Notes: a model not told the origin generated them from the letters alone. A stretch of 64,000 nt of DNA from UMGS1251 sp036666555 (GCA_036666555.1 JAVWVS010000004.1:1-64000); one strand, 5' to 3'; shown: positions 51,465 through 60,141, counted from the first letter of the stretch. Numbers and translations are program-made.

Positions 51465-52962
51465 ATTTTGTCACCTCTTCATGTTCTTTTATAACGGTTC
51501 CCACTGCCGAAATTAAATCCTGGGCGGAAACACTATAACTTCCTTTTTCTCTTTTTGCCTCATCACCGGCGCACCCATGCAAATAAACACCCAGTGTTCC
51601 TGCCTCATAAGGCTGCATTCCTTGTGCAGATAATCCGGTAATCATACCGGTTAACACATCCCCGGATCCTGCTTTTGCCATGGAAGAATTCCCCGTAGTA
51701 TTGATAAACATTCTTTCCTCTGCCTTCTTTACAAAGGTTCGCGCATCTTTCGACACACAAACCACCGGATACTTTTCTACAAATTGTGTAACCAATTCCA
51801 TTCGCCGGCTGACCACTGATTCCGTCTCCAATGCCAAAAGTCTGGCCAGTTCCTTTACATGAGGAGTCAAGATAAACTGATTGACAGTGGGCAGCATCTC
51901 TAGATGTTTCGCCAATATATTCAAACCATCTGCATCCACGACACAAGTCTTTTTCATATGTGTAATTACATAGCATAGGATGCTTTCCGCAGTTTCACCG
52001 GTTCCCATTCCACTTCCAATTGCCATTACATCTGCCCAGTCTAGTAATTCTTGTAACTGTGCCATGCAAAACTCCTCGTATCCCACTACAATTGCTTCTG
52101 GTAACAGCTGCTGCAAGATATAGTTATTTTCTTTCGGCGTATAGATTTTCACCAGTCCGGCGCCAACGCTATATGCTGCTTTTGCGCTTAAAAATGCTGC
52201 GCCCGCCATTCCTTCGCTTCCCACGATCATAAGCACTTTCCCATAAGTTCCTTTATGAGACTGTACCTTTCTTTGTGGGAGCAAACGTCCGATATCTGTT
52301 TTCTCATACGTATAAGCCACATCCATTTCTGCTTGGAAGATTGCAGAAGGGATTCCGATATCTACCACCGATACTTCTCCGGTATAGCAACAACCGGGGT
52401 ACAGCACCATACCCATTTTCTCGCATGCAAATGTCACGGTCATATCTGCAAGGAAAGCCACTCCAAGTACTTGCCCCGTAGTCGCTGAGATTCCGGATGG
52501 TATATCTACCGCTACTTTCACACCAGACATCTTGTTTAGACTTACAATCTGATCCCGGTACATTCCTTCAATTGCTCTGGAAAGTCCGATTCCAAACATC
52601 GCATCTATTATTACACTATATTCACCTTTTTCCAAAGTGTTGAGCACAGACACGCCATAATTTTCTAAAATAATCTTCTGGGTCTTTGTTTCTTCTGTGC
52701 AATGCGCTTCATTGCCCAGTAACACGGTGGTAACCCGGTGTCCTTTCAGATACAGCATCCTAGCAATTGCCAATCCATCTCCACCATTATTACCGGTACC
52801 ACAGACAATCAACGTATGTGAGAAATCCAAGTGCTTTTCTTCCATGACGCGAATGGTCTGTAATGCCGCGCGTTCCATCAATACCATCGAAGGCATTTGA
52901 TATTTTTGAATTGTTTTTTCATCTCCCTGTTTCATGGCTGCCGCCGTTAGCAGATATTTCAT
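51451..52962 (-). CDS. nnrD: Bifunctional NAD(P)H-hydrate epimerase / ADP-dependent dehydratase
   Basis: Repairs damaged NAD(P)H hydrates. The N-terminal YjeF_N/epimerase domain (about 1-215) contains VCGTGNNGGDGLAIAR and the IDAMFGIGLSR catalytic segment. The C-terminal dehydratase domain has VMAIGSGMGTGE, VVDADGLNIL, LTPHVKEL and the NTTGNSSMAKAGSGDVLTG motif. The start at 52962 follows GAGGTGG, whereas the open frame reaches 53004. Length 503 residues, typical for the fused enzyme. It is located between rex and alr. Confidence 0.94.
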   Translation of the reverse strand: MKYLLTAAAMKQGDEKTIQKYQMPSMVLMERAALQTIRVMEEKHLDFSHTLIVCGTGNNGGDGLAIARMLYLKGHRVTTVLLGNEAHCTEETKTQKIILENYGVSVLNTLEKGEYSVIIDAMFGIGLSRAIEGMYRDQIVSLNKMSGVKVAVDIPSGISATTGQVLGVAFLADMTVTFACEKMGMVLYPGCCYTGEVSVVDIGIPSAIFQAEMDVAYTYEKTDIGRLLPQRKVQSHKGTYGKVLMIVGSEGMAGAAFLSAKAAYSVGAGLVKIYTPKENNYILQQLLPEAIVVGYEEFCMAQLQELLDWADVMAIGSGMGTGETAESILCYVITHMKKTCVVDADGLNILAKHLEMLPTVNQFILTPHVKELARLLALETESVVSRRMELVTQFVEKYPVVCVSKDARTFVKKAEERMFINTTGNSSMAKAGSGDVLTGMITGLSAQGMQPYEAGTLGVYLHGCAGDEAKREKGSYSVSAQDLISAVGTVIKEHEEVTKFENI

Positions 52963-53002
52963 ATGTGCCACCTCATTTAATTCTGAATGATAACGGAAAA
53001 AC

Positions 53003-53046
53003 AACGTGTAAGGAAGGCTATATCTCGTACACTCCCGCTACACGTT
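53003..53046 (-). terminator. Hairpin between rex and nnrD, probable terminator
   Basis: Minus strand AACGTGTA (53046-53039) pairs with TACACGTT (53010-53003) around a 28-base loop, followed by GTTTTTCC. A competing AAGGAA/TTCCTT pairing inside the same region could form an alternative structure. Confidence 0.42.
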
Positions 53047-53061
53047 CCTTGTTGTCTTTGA

Positions 53062-53712
53062 CTATTCTTTCTGACTATGTTCTTGATCATATCGAGTGAT
53101 GTTATAAGAAAGTCTCATAAGACTTTCTGACAAATGTACATTTTCCACAATGATATGTTCCGGAAGGCTTAAATCCGTATGTGCAAAATTCCAAATCCCT
53201 TTCACTCCATATTCCGCTAATACATTGGCCACATCAATTGCCTTTGCTTTTGGAATGGTAAGTACTGCTATTTCTATATTATTTCCACGGATGAATGATT
53301 GTAATTCTTCAATCATTCTAATTTCCACACCACGAATGGTGACACCCGCAAGTCTTGGATTCACATCAAACAATCCTTTTAAAATAAACCCGCTCCGTTC
53401 AAATGACGTATAATTTGCAAGTGCTTGTCCTAAATTCCCAGCACCAATAATAATCATATTATGATTCTCGTTAAGCCCAAGGATTTTGCCTATTTCTGCA
53501 TACAAATACTTTACATTATAACCATACCCTTGTTGTCCGAATCCACCAAAATTATTTAAATCCTGTCTGATTTGTGAAGCTGTTACTTTCATTCTTTTGC
53601 TCAAGTCATTGGAAGAAATACGCTCCATTCCATTTTCAAGTAGCTCCCCTAGATATCTATAGTATCTCGGTAACCTCCTTATAACAGCCTGAGAAATCTC
53701 TCTGTCTTCCAC
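53062..53712 (-). CDS. rex: Redox-sensing transcriptional repressor Rex
   Basis: Senses the NADH/NAD+ ratio and represses fermentation and redox genes. An N-terminal winged helix (about 10-75; RLPRYYRYLGEL, LSKRMKVTASQIRQDL, FGGFGQQGYGY) is followed by a Rossmann domain with GAGNLGQALANY near residue 90. Length 216 residues. It begins at a GTG preceded by GGGAGG, with its own promoter, divergent from the ABC-F gene. I see no Rex dyad in this promoter. Confidence 0.95.
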   Translation of the reverse strand: MEDREISQAVIRRLPRYYRYLGELLENGMERISSNDLSKRMKVTASQIRQDLNNFGGFGQQGYGYNVKYLYAEIGKILGLNENHNMIIIGAGNLGQALANYTSFERSGFILKGLFDVNPRLAGVTIRGVEIRMIEELQSFIRGNNIEIAVLTIPKAKAIDVANVLAEYGVKGIWNFAHTDLSLPEHIIVENVHLSESLMRLSYNITRYDQEHSQKE

Positions 53713-53753
53713 TATCGTTCACCCTCCCCGTCTTAATTGTAAATCTAAGCTAT

Positions 53754-53782
53754 ATTATATAGAATTCTAAGATTAAAGTCAA
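53754..53782 (-). promoter_or_regulatory. Sigma-A promoter of rex
   Basis: Minus strand TTGACT (53777-53782), 17-base spacer, TATAAT (53754-53759). A near-perfect match; back to back with the ABC-F promoter. Confidence 0.68.
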
Positions 53783-53789
53783 ACTTTTC

Positions 53790-53818
53790 TTGACCTGATT
53801 AGAAGGGGTCAGTATAAT
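53790..53818 (+). promoter_or_regulatory. Sigma-A promoter of the ABC-F gene
   Basis: TTGACC (53790-53795), 17-base spacer, TATAAT (53813-53818). Only seven bases separate its -35 from the rex -35. AGGGGG precedes the ATG at 53853. Confidence 0.68.
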
Positions 53819-53852
53819 ATATATCTATGGATACGACGAAGGGGGAAACAGT

Positions 53853-55769
53853 ATGGTTTTAACATGTCATAATCTTACGAAAGGATTTGGAGCACAAATC
53901 ATTGTGAATCAAGGTTCTTTTCATATTGAGGATCGCGAAAAAGTAGCACTTGTTGGTATGAATGGTGCCGGCAAATCTACACTTTTGAAAATGATCATGA
54001 AAGAAATCCCCACAGATGAAGGGGACATTATCCTTACAAAAGGGAAAACCATCGGTTATCTTTCCCAGCATCAGGAACTGCAAAGCGGTAATACCGTTTA
54101 TGAAGAATTACGAACTGCAAAAAAAGAGGTGATCGAATTAGAACAGCGAATTCGAGAATTGGAACAAGAAATCACCACCTTATCCGGAACGGAGTTGGAC
54201 AACCATCTGTCGGTATACCATCGTTTGACTGAAGAATTTGAAGCCCAAAATGGCTATGCTTGCGAAAGTGAAATCGTAGGAGTACTCAAAGGCCTTGGAT
54301 TTGAAGAAGATGATTTTGCAAAACCGGCCCATACTTTATCCGGCGGACAAAAAACTCGGGTTTCTCTCGGAAAACTACTTCTTACCCAGCCCGATATTTT
54401 ATTACTGGATGAACCAACCAATCACTTGGATTTAAACTCCATTACCTGGTTGGAAACTTATCTTATGAATTATTCCGGAGCGGTATTAATTGTATCTCAT
54501 GACCGCTATTTTCTAAACCGGGTGGTCACGAAAGTAATCGAAATTGAGCTTGGTACGCTTATGGTGTATATGGGAAATTACACTGCTTTTTCAAAAAAGA
54601 AACAGCAGCTTCGAGATGCTAAATTAAAAGAATACTTAAATCAACAACAAGAAATCAAACACCAAGAAGAAGTCATTCGAAAATTAAAATCCTTCAATCG
54701 GGAGAAATCAATCAAACGCGCAGAAAGCCGCGAAAAAATGTTGGAAAAAATCATTCCGGCCGAGAAGCCCATAGAGGTCTCTTCCGAAATTCATTTTTCA
54801 TTGGAGCCATCTGTTATCAGTGGAAACGATGTCCTTTCCACGGAACATCTATCCAAATCTTTTGATCATCTCACTTTATTCGAAGATATCAATTTGAAAA
54901 TTCATCGTGGGGAACATGTTGCGATTATCGGAGATAATGGAACTGGAAAAACCACTTTGTTAAAAATTTTAAATAAAGTATTGCCTGCTGATACCGGCAT
55001 CTATACGTTAGGTGCCAACGTACATATCGGCTATTATGACCAGGAACATCATGTTCTGCATAAAGAAAAAACCATGTTCGATGAAATCAGTGATGATTAT
55101 CCTTCTCTCACAAATACACAGATTCGTAATACTCTGGCCGCTTTTTTATTCACCGGAGAGGATGTTTACAAACGAATTGCGGATTTAAGTGGTGGAGAAC
55201 GGGGGCGGGTTTCCCTTGCAAAACTAATGCTTTCCAAGGCGAATTTTCTGATTCTGGATGAGCCTACCAATCACTTGGATATTGCATCTAAGGAGATTCT
55301 GGAAAAAGTATTAAATGATTACACGGGAACGGTTCTGTATGTATCTCATGACCGTTACTTTATCAATCAAACAGCTAGTCGCATTCTGGAATTAAAAGGT
55401 TATACCTTTATCGATTACATTGGCAACTACGACTATTATTTGGAAAAAAGAGATGAACTTTCCAAAGCGATTCTAGGCGAACCGGAACTTACTGTTTCCC
55501 CTTTGGAAGAGCTCTCTACCGAGAATAAATTGGACTGGAAGGCGCAAAAAGAAGCACAGGCCCAGGAACGAAAACGCATAAACGATTTAGAAAAAACAGA
55601 AGCGGTCATAGCCTCCCTAGAGAAACGGGATGCAGAGATAGATGCGTTGATGGAACAGGAAGAAATCTTTACAGATACGGGAAAATGTGTTGCATTAAGC
55701 AATGAAAAAGCAGAGACTACACAAAAATTAGAGCAATTATATCAGAAATGGGAATCGTTAGCAGAGTAA
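53853..55769 (+). CDS. ABC-F family ATPase (YdiF/Uup-like)
   Basis: Soluble twin-ABC protein that binds the ribosomal E site; roles range from translation factors to antibiotic resistance. The first ABC has GMNGAGKSTLL and signature LSGGQKTRVSLGK, the second GDNGTGKTTLL and LSGGERGRVSLAK; both Walker B segments read LLDEPTNHLD/ILDEPTNHLD. The interdomain linker (about 245-320) is rich in Lys/Gln/Glu and a C-terminal coiled-coil extension (about 550-638) is present. Length 638 residues. Housekeeping YdiF-type is more likely than resistance given the genomic context. A 28-bp hairpin overlaps its stop. Confidence 0.9.
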   Translation: MVLTCHNLTKGFGAQIIVNQGSFHIEDREKVALVGMNGAGKSTLLKMIMKEIPTDEGDIILTKGKTIGYLSQHQELQSGNTVYEELRTAKKEVIELEQRIRELEQEITTLSGTELDNHLSVYHRLTEEFEAQNGYACESEIVGVLKGLGFEEDDFAKPAHTLSGGQKTRVSLGKLLLTQPDILLLDEPTNHLDLNSITWLETYLMNYSGAVLIVSHDRYFLNRVVTKVIEIELGTLMVYMGNYTAFSKKKQQLRDAKLKEYLNQQQEIKHQEEVIRKLKSFNREKSIKRAESREKMLEKIIPAEKPIEVSSEIHFSLEPSVISGNDVLSTEHLSKSFDHLTLFEDINLKIHRGEHVAIIGDNGTGKTTLLKILNKVLPADTGIYTLGANVHIGYYDQEHHVLHKEKTMFDEISDDYPSLTNTQIRNTLAAFLFTGEDVYKRIADLSGGERGRVSLAKLMLSKANFLILDEPTNHLDIASKEILEKVLNDYTGTVLYVSHDRYFINQTASRILELKGYTFIDYIGNYDYYLEKRDELSKAILGEPELTVSPLEELSTENKLDWKAQKEAQAQERKRINDLEKTEAVIASLEKRDAEIDALMEQEEIFTDTGKCVALSNEKAETTQKLEQLYQKWESLAE

Positions 55770-55823
55770 GTAAAATAGAGCGAGGTCTGTAATTCACAGA
55801 CCTCGCTCTATTTTACTTACTCT
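55763..55823. terminator. 28-bp perfect hairpin terminator overlapping the ABC-F stop codon
   Basis: Positions 55763-55790 pair without mismatch with 55796-55823 around the loop AATTC. The stop TAA at 55767-55769 is inside the left arm. The GC-rich core ends in a short T-rich arm, so it can terminate the ABC-F gene and, from the other side, the prolyl iminopeptidase gene. Confidence 0.85.
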
Positions 55824-55832
55824 TATATTCTC

Positions 55833-56717
55833 TTAATCGTGTGCATTAAGCCATTTTTTAAGAACTGCTCGATATTTATCCGGTTCATCTACAAATGCCA
55901 TGTGACGACTAAATTCAAATAATTCCCATTCGGAATCTGCAATAGAGTCATGCATTAATTTGGCAATCCATGGTGTACACAAATCACTCAATCCGCTGGT
56001 AATTAAGGTAGGTGCCTGAATGGTGTGTAATTTATCCCGGTATTCCCATCCTTTTAATGTACCGGTAGGGTTGTATTCATTTGGACCCCATCCCGTCACA
56101 TATGCTTCTGTTCCGGATACTTTTGGACGTCGTAAACAGTCTGGACTATCCGGTCCCGGCGTACTTGCACAGTGCTGTTCCATAAATTTTGCGTTGGCTG
56201 CAACATAAGCAGGTTCCTCAAAATTACCACTTTCTTCTGCAACTGCAATAGCTTTTTGCTCTTCCGGTGACATATAAGAAATCATACGATGCTGCTCTTT
56301 TGCCCATAACTCTGCAGCAGGAAGTGTACTTGCAAGAATCACGCTTGTAATTCCTTCCGGCTTATAATCACATAGATACTGAATTGCCTGCATTCCACCC
56401 CAAGACTGACCTAACAAATGTATTTCGTCCAATCCCAAGTGTTTGCGAAGTGCAATTAATTCTTCAATCCATGTTTCGGCTGTCCAAAGATCTGGACGTG
56501 ATGGCGTCGCGGAAAGTCCACATCCCAATTGATCATACATAATAATTGCACGACCATCTTCTTCTGCCAGACAATCTAACACTTCAAAATAATTATGCGT
56601 AGAACCCGGTCCCCCATGAAGTAATAACAGCGGTTTTTTATTACCCGTGCATTCCCCAACAATACGGTAATAGGTCTTATACTCTAAATATGGCATATAA
56701 CCTTCTGTAATCTTCAT
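55833..56717 (-). CDS. Prolyl iminopeptidase-family alpha/beta hydrolase
   Basis: Serine peptidase of the alpha/beta-hydrolase fold that releases N-terminal proline from short peptides. LLLHGGPGSTHNY is the HGGPG oxyanion motif, GQSWGG holds the catalytic Ser (near residue 106), and SRHMAFVDEP places the catalytic His near the C terminus. Length 294 residues, matching the compact clostridial/lactobacillus form. It probably takes part in peptide use. Its own extended -10 promoter overlaps the icd stop codon. Confidence 0.88.
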   Translation of the reverse strand: MKITEGYMPYLEYKTYYRIVGECTGNKKPLLLLHGGPGSTHNYFEVLDCLAEEDGRAIIMYDQLGCGLSATPSRPDLWTAETWIEELIALRKHLGLDEIHLLGQSWGGMQAIQYLCDYKPEGITSVILASTLPAAELWAKEQHRMISYMSPEEQKAIAVAEESGNFEEPAYVAANAKFMEQHCASTPGPDSPDCLRRPKVSGTEAYVTGWGPNEYNPTGTLKGWEYRDKLHTIQAPTLITSGLSDLCTPWIAKLMHDSIADSEWELFEFSRHMAFVDEPDKYRAVLKKWLNAHD

Positions 56718-56754
56718 ACCTTATTCCTCCTTGCCATTTTGGCTAAAATATATG

Positions 56755-56772
56755 ACATACGATGCTGTATGT
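56755..56772. repeat. Short inverted repeat downstream of icd
   Basis: ACATAC (56755-56760) pairs with GTATGT (56767-56772) around a six-base centre, between the icd stop and the iminopeptidase start. It could be a weak terminator or a regulator site over the leader; no T run follows. Confidence 0.35.
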
Positions 56773-56780
56773 TCGTTTGA

Positions 56781-56810
56781 ATTATAACATATTAGTCAGC
56801 CTTTTTGCAA
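56781..56810 (-). promoter_or_regulatory. Predicted promoter of the prolyl iminopeptidase gene
   Basis: Minus strand TTGCAA (56805-56810), 18-base spacer, TATAAT (56781-56786) preceded by TGT (extended -10). The -10 overlaps the icd stop codon. Confidence 0.5.
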
Positions 56811-57990
56811 TTGCTTTTATGAAGCCTTCACTCGATAACACGGTAGGATTGGAAGTACTTGTAATCAAAGCTAAATCTTTTGTCATTTCTCCACCTTCAA
56901 TGGTATCAATCGTTGCTTGTTCCAGCTTGGCTGCAAAGTCTATAAGTTCCCCATGATGATCCATTTCTCCGCGTTTAGCAAGCGCTCCTGTCCATGCAAA
57001 GATAGTTGCAACGGAATTGGTAGAAGTTACCTCTCCTTTAAGATGTTTGTAATAGTGCCGTTGCACGGTTCCATGGGCCGCTTCATATTCGTAATATCCC
57101 TCGGGGGAAACTAATACGGATGTCATCATAGCCAGCGATCCAAATGCAGAGGATATCATGTCACTCATAACATCTCCGTCATAATTTTTACATGCCCAAA
57201 TATGACCTCCTTCGCATTTCATAATGCGTGCTACTGCATCATCAATGAGTGTGTAAAAATATACAATTCCAGCATCCTTAAATTTTTCCTGATATTCTGC
57301 TTCATACAATTCCTGGAAAATATCCTTAAAGGTATGATCGTATTTTTTTGAAATGGTATCCTTGGAAGCAAACCACAGATCCTGTCTAATATCCAGCGCA
57401 TAGTTAAAGCAACTTCTTGCAAAACTTTCGATAGATGCATTTACATTATGCATTCCTTGTACAATTCCGGTTCCTTTAAATTCATGAACCAATTCCTTGG
57501 TCTGGCTTCCATCTTGAGCCGTGTAAACTAGTTCTACCTTTCCCGCTCCCGGAATTTTCATTTCACTCGCTTTGTAGACATCGCCATAGGCATGTCTTGC
57601 AATGGTAATGGGTTTCTTCCAATTCTTTACACAAGGTTCAATTCCTTTTACAACAATCGGTGCACGAAATACAGTTCCATCTAACATGGCACGTATGGTT
57701 CCATTAGGACTTTTCCACATCTCTTTTAGATGATATTCGTCCACGCGGTCTGCATTTGGAGTAATGGTGGCACATTTAACAGCCACTTTATATTTCATGG
57801 TTGCTTTGGCCGAATCTATGGTCACCTGGTCATCGGTTTCATTCCGATGCACCAATCCCAGGTCATAATAATCTGTTTTTAAATCAATAAAGGGAAGTAA
57901 TAGATTCTCCTTAATCATATCCCAGAGAATCCGGGTCATTTCATCTCCGTCCATTTCTACGATGGGGGTTGTCATTTTTATTTTTTGCAT
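56782..57990 (-). CDS. icd: NADP-dependent isocitrate dehydrogenase (eukaryote-type subfamily)
   Basis: Oxidatively decarboxylates isocitrate to 2-oxoglutarate, giving NADPH and the glutamate carbon skeleton. PIVEMDGDEMTRILW at the N terminus, SPNGTIRAMLDGTVFR and the DMISSAFGSLAMMTS stretch (near residue 280) mark the homodimeric subfamily II enzyme rather than the E. coli type. VHRNETDDQ and AAHGTVQRH are further signatures. Length 402 residues. It is the third gene of the operon with the citrate-synthase-like enzyme and GntR regulator. No aconitase gene is in this operon. Confidence 0.96.
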   Translation of the reverse strand: MQKIKMTTPIVEMDGDEMTRILWDMIKENLLLPFIDLKTDYYDLGLVHRNETDDQVTIDSAKATMKYKVAVKCATITPNADRVDEYHLKEMWKSPNGTIRAMLDGTVFRAPIVVKGIEPCVKNWKKPITIARHAYGDVYKASEMKIPGAGKVELVYTAQDGSQTKELVHEFKGTGIVQGMHNVNASIESFARSCFNYALDIRQDLWFASKDTISKKYDHTFKDIFQELYEAEYQEKFKDAGIVYFYTLIDDAVARIMKCEGGHIWACKNYDGDVMSDMISSAFGSLAMMTSVLVSPEGYYEYEAAHGTVQRHYYKHLKGEVTSTNSVATIFAWTGALAKRGEMDHHGELIDFAAKLEQATIDTIEGGEMTKDLALITSTSNPTVLSSEGFIKAIAKRLTNML

Positions 57991-58005
57991 ACATTTCCTC
58001 CTGTA

Positions 58006-58671
58006 TTATACATTTTCATATCCTTGGTTTTGTAAGTTTTCCATTACATGTAAAATATGTGCATTTGCTAATTTTTCTGCTTGATCCGGATCTTTTTGCT
58101 TCATTGCTCCTAATATTGCCTTATGCTCTTCAATGGATTTTTCAGCACGATTTTCCGCTCCTATGGATGTTCTTCTTGCTAAATGTACATAGCGGTGAAA
58201 ATCAGATAATACGTGTTCTAAGATGCGACTGTTGGACGCTTCATATAAAATATCATGAAACCGACCGTCCAGTTCTGCCATCTGTTCTGATTCCCGGGCT
58301 TTTTTCATGCGAAATTCCGACAGCATAATAATCTCTTCCATCTGGGTAATCTGTTCTGCTGTCACATGTTCGGTTGCCCATCTGGCACATAAGCCTTCCA
58401 GCATAGAACGAATGGCATAAATATCTTTTACATCTTTAACAGTAATTCCGGTCACATAAGCACCTTTATTGGGAATGATCTTCACAAGTCCCTCTAATTC
58501 CAATTGTCTCAACGCTTCTCTTACCGGTGTTCTGGAAACACCTAGCTCTTCCCCAATGGTATTTTCTCTGAGTTCGTCATGTTCCTGATACACTCCGTCT
58601 AAAATATCATCTCGTAATTTGTGAAATACACGTCCACTCAGAGAATGTTCTTGATAATCTTCCATTTTCAC
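58006..58671 (-). CDS. GntR-family regulator with FCD domain
   Basis: FadR-subfamily transcription factor. The N-terminal winged helix (about 12-72) carries GVSRTPVREALRQLE; the C-terminal FCD helical domain (about 85-215) carries the metal-ligand-type positions ARWATEHV, DGRFHDILYEASNS and EHKAILGAMKQ, which in this family bind a carboxylate ligand through His residues. Length 221 residues. It lies 10 bases after the citrate-synthase-like gene and 15 bases before icd. A 12-base dyad at 60110-60121 over the operon -10 is the likely operator, so it probably represses its own operon in response to a tricarboxylic or dicarboxylic acid. Confidence 0.88.
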   Translation of the reverse strand: MKMEDYQEHSLSGRVFHKLRDDILDGVYQEHDELRENTIGEELGVSRTPVREALRQLELEGLVKIIPNKGAYVTGITVKDVKDIYAIRSMLEGLCARWATEHVTAEQITQMEEIIMLSEFRMKKARESEQMAELDGRFHDILYEASNSRILEHVLSDFHRYVHLARRTSIGAENRAEKSIEEHKAILGAMKQKDPDQAEKLANAHILHVMENLQNQGYENV

Positions 58672-58681
58672 ACCTCCAGTG

Positions 58682-60070
58682 TTATAAAATTAGTTCTAAT
58701 TCTCTACAGATTTCCGTGATTTTTTGTACCAGCTCTTCATCTGTCAAAACAGTCACACGGCCATCTTCATACTCTTTGTCCACCCATTCTTTTACTTGCA
58801 GTACCAGTTCTGAATTTTTATCCACTTGTCGTTCTTTTGTCAACTTATAATACCCATTGATCCAATGCGCAATCCCTGCAAGGCCGGAAGTATTGGACAC
58901 TGCAACTCGAACCGGACGATTCAAGAATTTATCCGTATCAAAGATATTATAGATTTCTTCATTTTTCAAAAGTCCATCTGCATGAATACCAGCTCGAGTT
59001 ACATTGAAATTTTTCCCTACAAATGGAGTTCTGGATGGAATATGATATCCAATTTCTTTTTCGTAATACTCTGCCAGTTCCGTAATCACTCTGGTGTCCA
59101 TTCCATCTAATCCCCCACGCAATTGGGCGTATTCAAATACCATTGCTTCTAATGGAGTGTTCCCAGTACGTTCTCCGATTCCAAATAAAGAGCAGTTCAC
59201 GCTGCTGGCACCATAAAGCCATGCAGAGGTAGAATTAGCCACTGCTTTATAGAAATCATTGTGTCCGTGAAATTCAATCATTTCACTTGGGACTCCTGCA
59301 TGGGTCATTAATCCATAGATAATGCCAGGAATGGACCTGGGAATAACGGCTCCCGGATAATTAACTCCATATCCCATCGTATCACAAACACGTATTTTTA
59401 CCGGAATCTGATATTCATCTTTTAATTTCATCAGTTCCAAACAAAATGGGATCACAAATCCGTAGATGTCTGAACGGGTAATGTCCTCCAAATGACATCT
59501 GGGACTAATTCCCGTATCCAAGCATTGCCTCACTACGGATAGATAGTGTTCTAATGCCTGGCTTCTTGTCATTTTCAACTTATGGAAAATGTGAAAATCA
59601 GAACAACTTACCAAAATTCCGGTTTCTTTCATTCCAATTTCTTTTACCAATTCAAAATCTTTTTGATTGGCGCGAATCCAACTGGTCACTTCCGGAAACT
59701 GATATCCTTTTTCCATACATTGATAAACCGCATCTCTATCTTTCTTACTGTATAAAAAGAACTCACTTTGACGGATGATGCCATTTTCTCCGCCTAATCG
59801 ATGTAAATATTCATAGATAGAAACAATCTGCTTGGTTGTATATGGTTCCCGCGATTGCTGCCCATCACGAAATGTAGTATCTGTGATCCAAATATGTTCC
59901 GGCATATTATGAGGAACCGTTCTATCATTAAATGCAATCTTAGGTACTTCTGAATAAGGAAATAAGTTTCGAAATACATTGGGCGTCTTCACATCTACCA
60001 GTGGATACATGTGTTCTTCTAGTTGTAATAAATTATTTTGACAATTTTTATAAACTTTACGATTTTCCAT
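58682..60070 (-). CDS. Probable Re-citrate synthase (LeuA/homocitrate synthase family)
   Basis: DRE-TIM metallolyase of the isopropylmalate/homocitrate synthase family: DTTFRDGQQSR is the substrate and metal motif (near residue 68) and EFHGHNDFYKA the metal His-x-His. The C-terminal LeuA-type allosteric domain is not evident. At 462 residues, with a divergent N terminus, it resembles the Re-citrate synthases of Clostridium kluyveri and C. acetobutylicum, which replace standard citrate synthase. Operon partnership with icd supports citrate formation; homocitrate or isopropylmalate synthase are alternatives. The start at 60070 follows AAAGGAG; the open frame reaches 60163 but runs through the promoter. 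Confidence 0.7.
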   Translation of the reverse strand: MENRKVYKNCQNNLLQLEEHMYPLVDVKTPNVFRNLFPYSEVPKIAFNDRTVPHNMPEHIWITDTTFRDGQQSREPYTTKQIVSIYEYLHRLGGENGIIRQSEFFLYSKKDRDAVYQCMEKGYQFPEVTSWIRANQKDFELVKEIGMKETGILVSCSDFHIFHKLKMTRSQALEHYLSVVRQCLDTGISPRCHLEDITRSDIYGFVIPFCLELMKLKDEYQIPVKIRVCDTMGYGVNYPGAVIPRSIPGIIYGLMTHAGVPSEMIEFHGHNDFYKAVANSTSAWLYGASSVNCSLFGIGERTGNTPLEAMVFEYAQLRGGLDGMDTRVITELAEYYEKEIGYHIPSRTPFVGKNFNVTRAGIHADGLLKNEEIYNIFDTDKFLNRPVRVAVSNTSGLAGIAHWINGYYKLTKERQVDKNSELVLQVKEWVDKEYEDGRVTVLTDEELVQKITEICRELELIL

Positions 60071-60109
60071 AATCCTTTTACTCCTTTGACATAAAATATA
60101 TTTTGTACT

Positions 60110-60121
60110 ATTGTATACAAT
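60110..60121. promoter_or_regulatory. Probable GntR operator of the citrate synthase operon
   Basis: A perfect 12-base dyad, ATTGTATACAAT, covers the -10 box. TTGTATACAA fits the GT-n-AC core of FadR/FCD-type operators. Its position would block RNA polymerase, so a repressor role for the adjacent GntR protein is inferred. Confidence 0.5.
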
Positions 60122-60138
60122 TATACATTCTATGTCAA
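60110..60138 (-). promoter_or_regulatory. Sigma-A promoter of the citrate synthase-gntR-icd operon
   Basis: Minus strand TTGACA (60133-60138), 17-base spacer, TACAAT (60110-60115). The -35 begins three bases after the terminator T run of ilvA. Confidence 0.68.
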
Positions 60139-60141
60139 GAA

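Noticed and set aside
53003..53010. Protein-binding palindrome rather than terminator at 53003-53046
   Set aside because: Arms are 28 bases apart and one is followed by T5, which fits a transcript hairpin better than an operator.
53713..53852. Rex operator in the rex/ABC-F intergenic region
   Set aside because: No TTGTTAA-type dyad is present; AT-rich stretches only resemble half sites.
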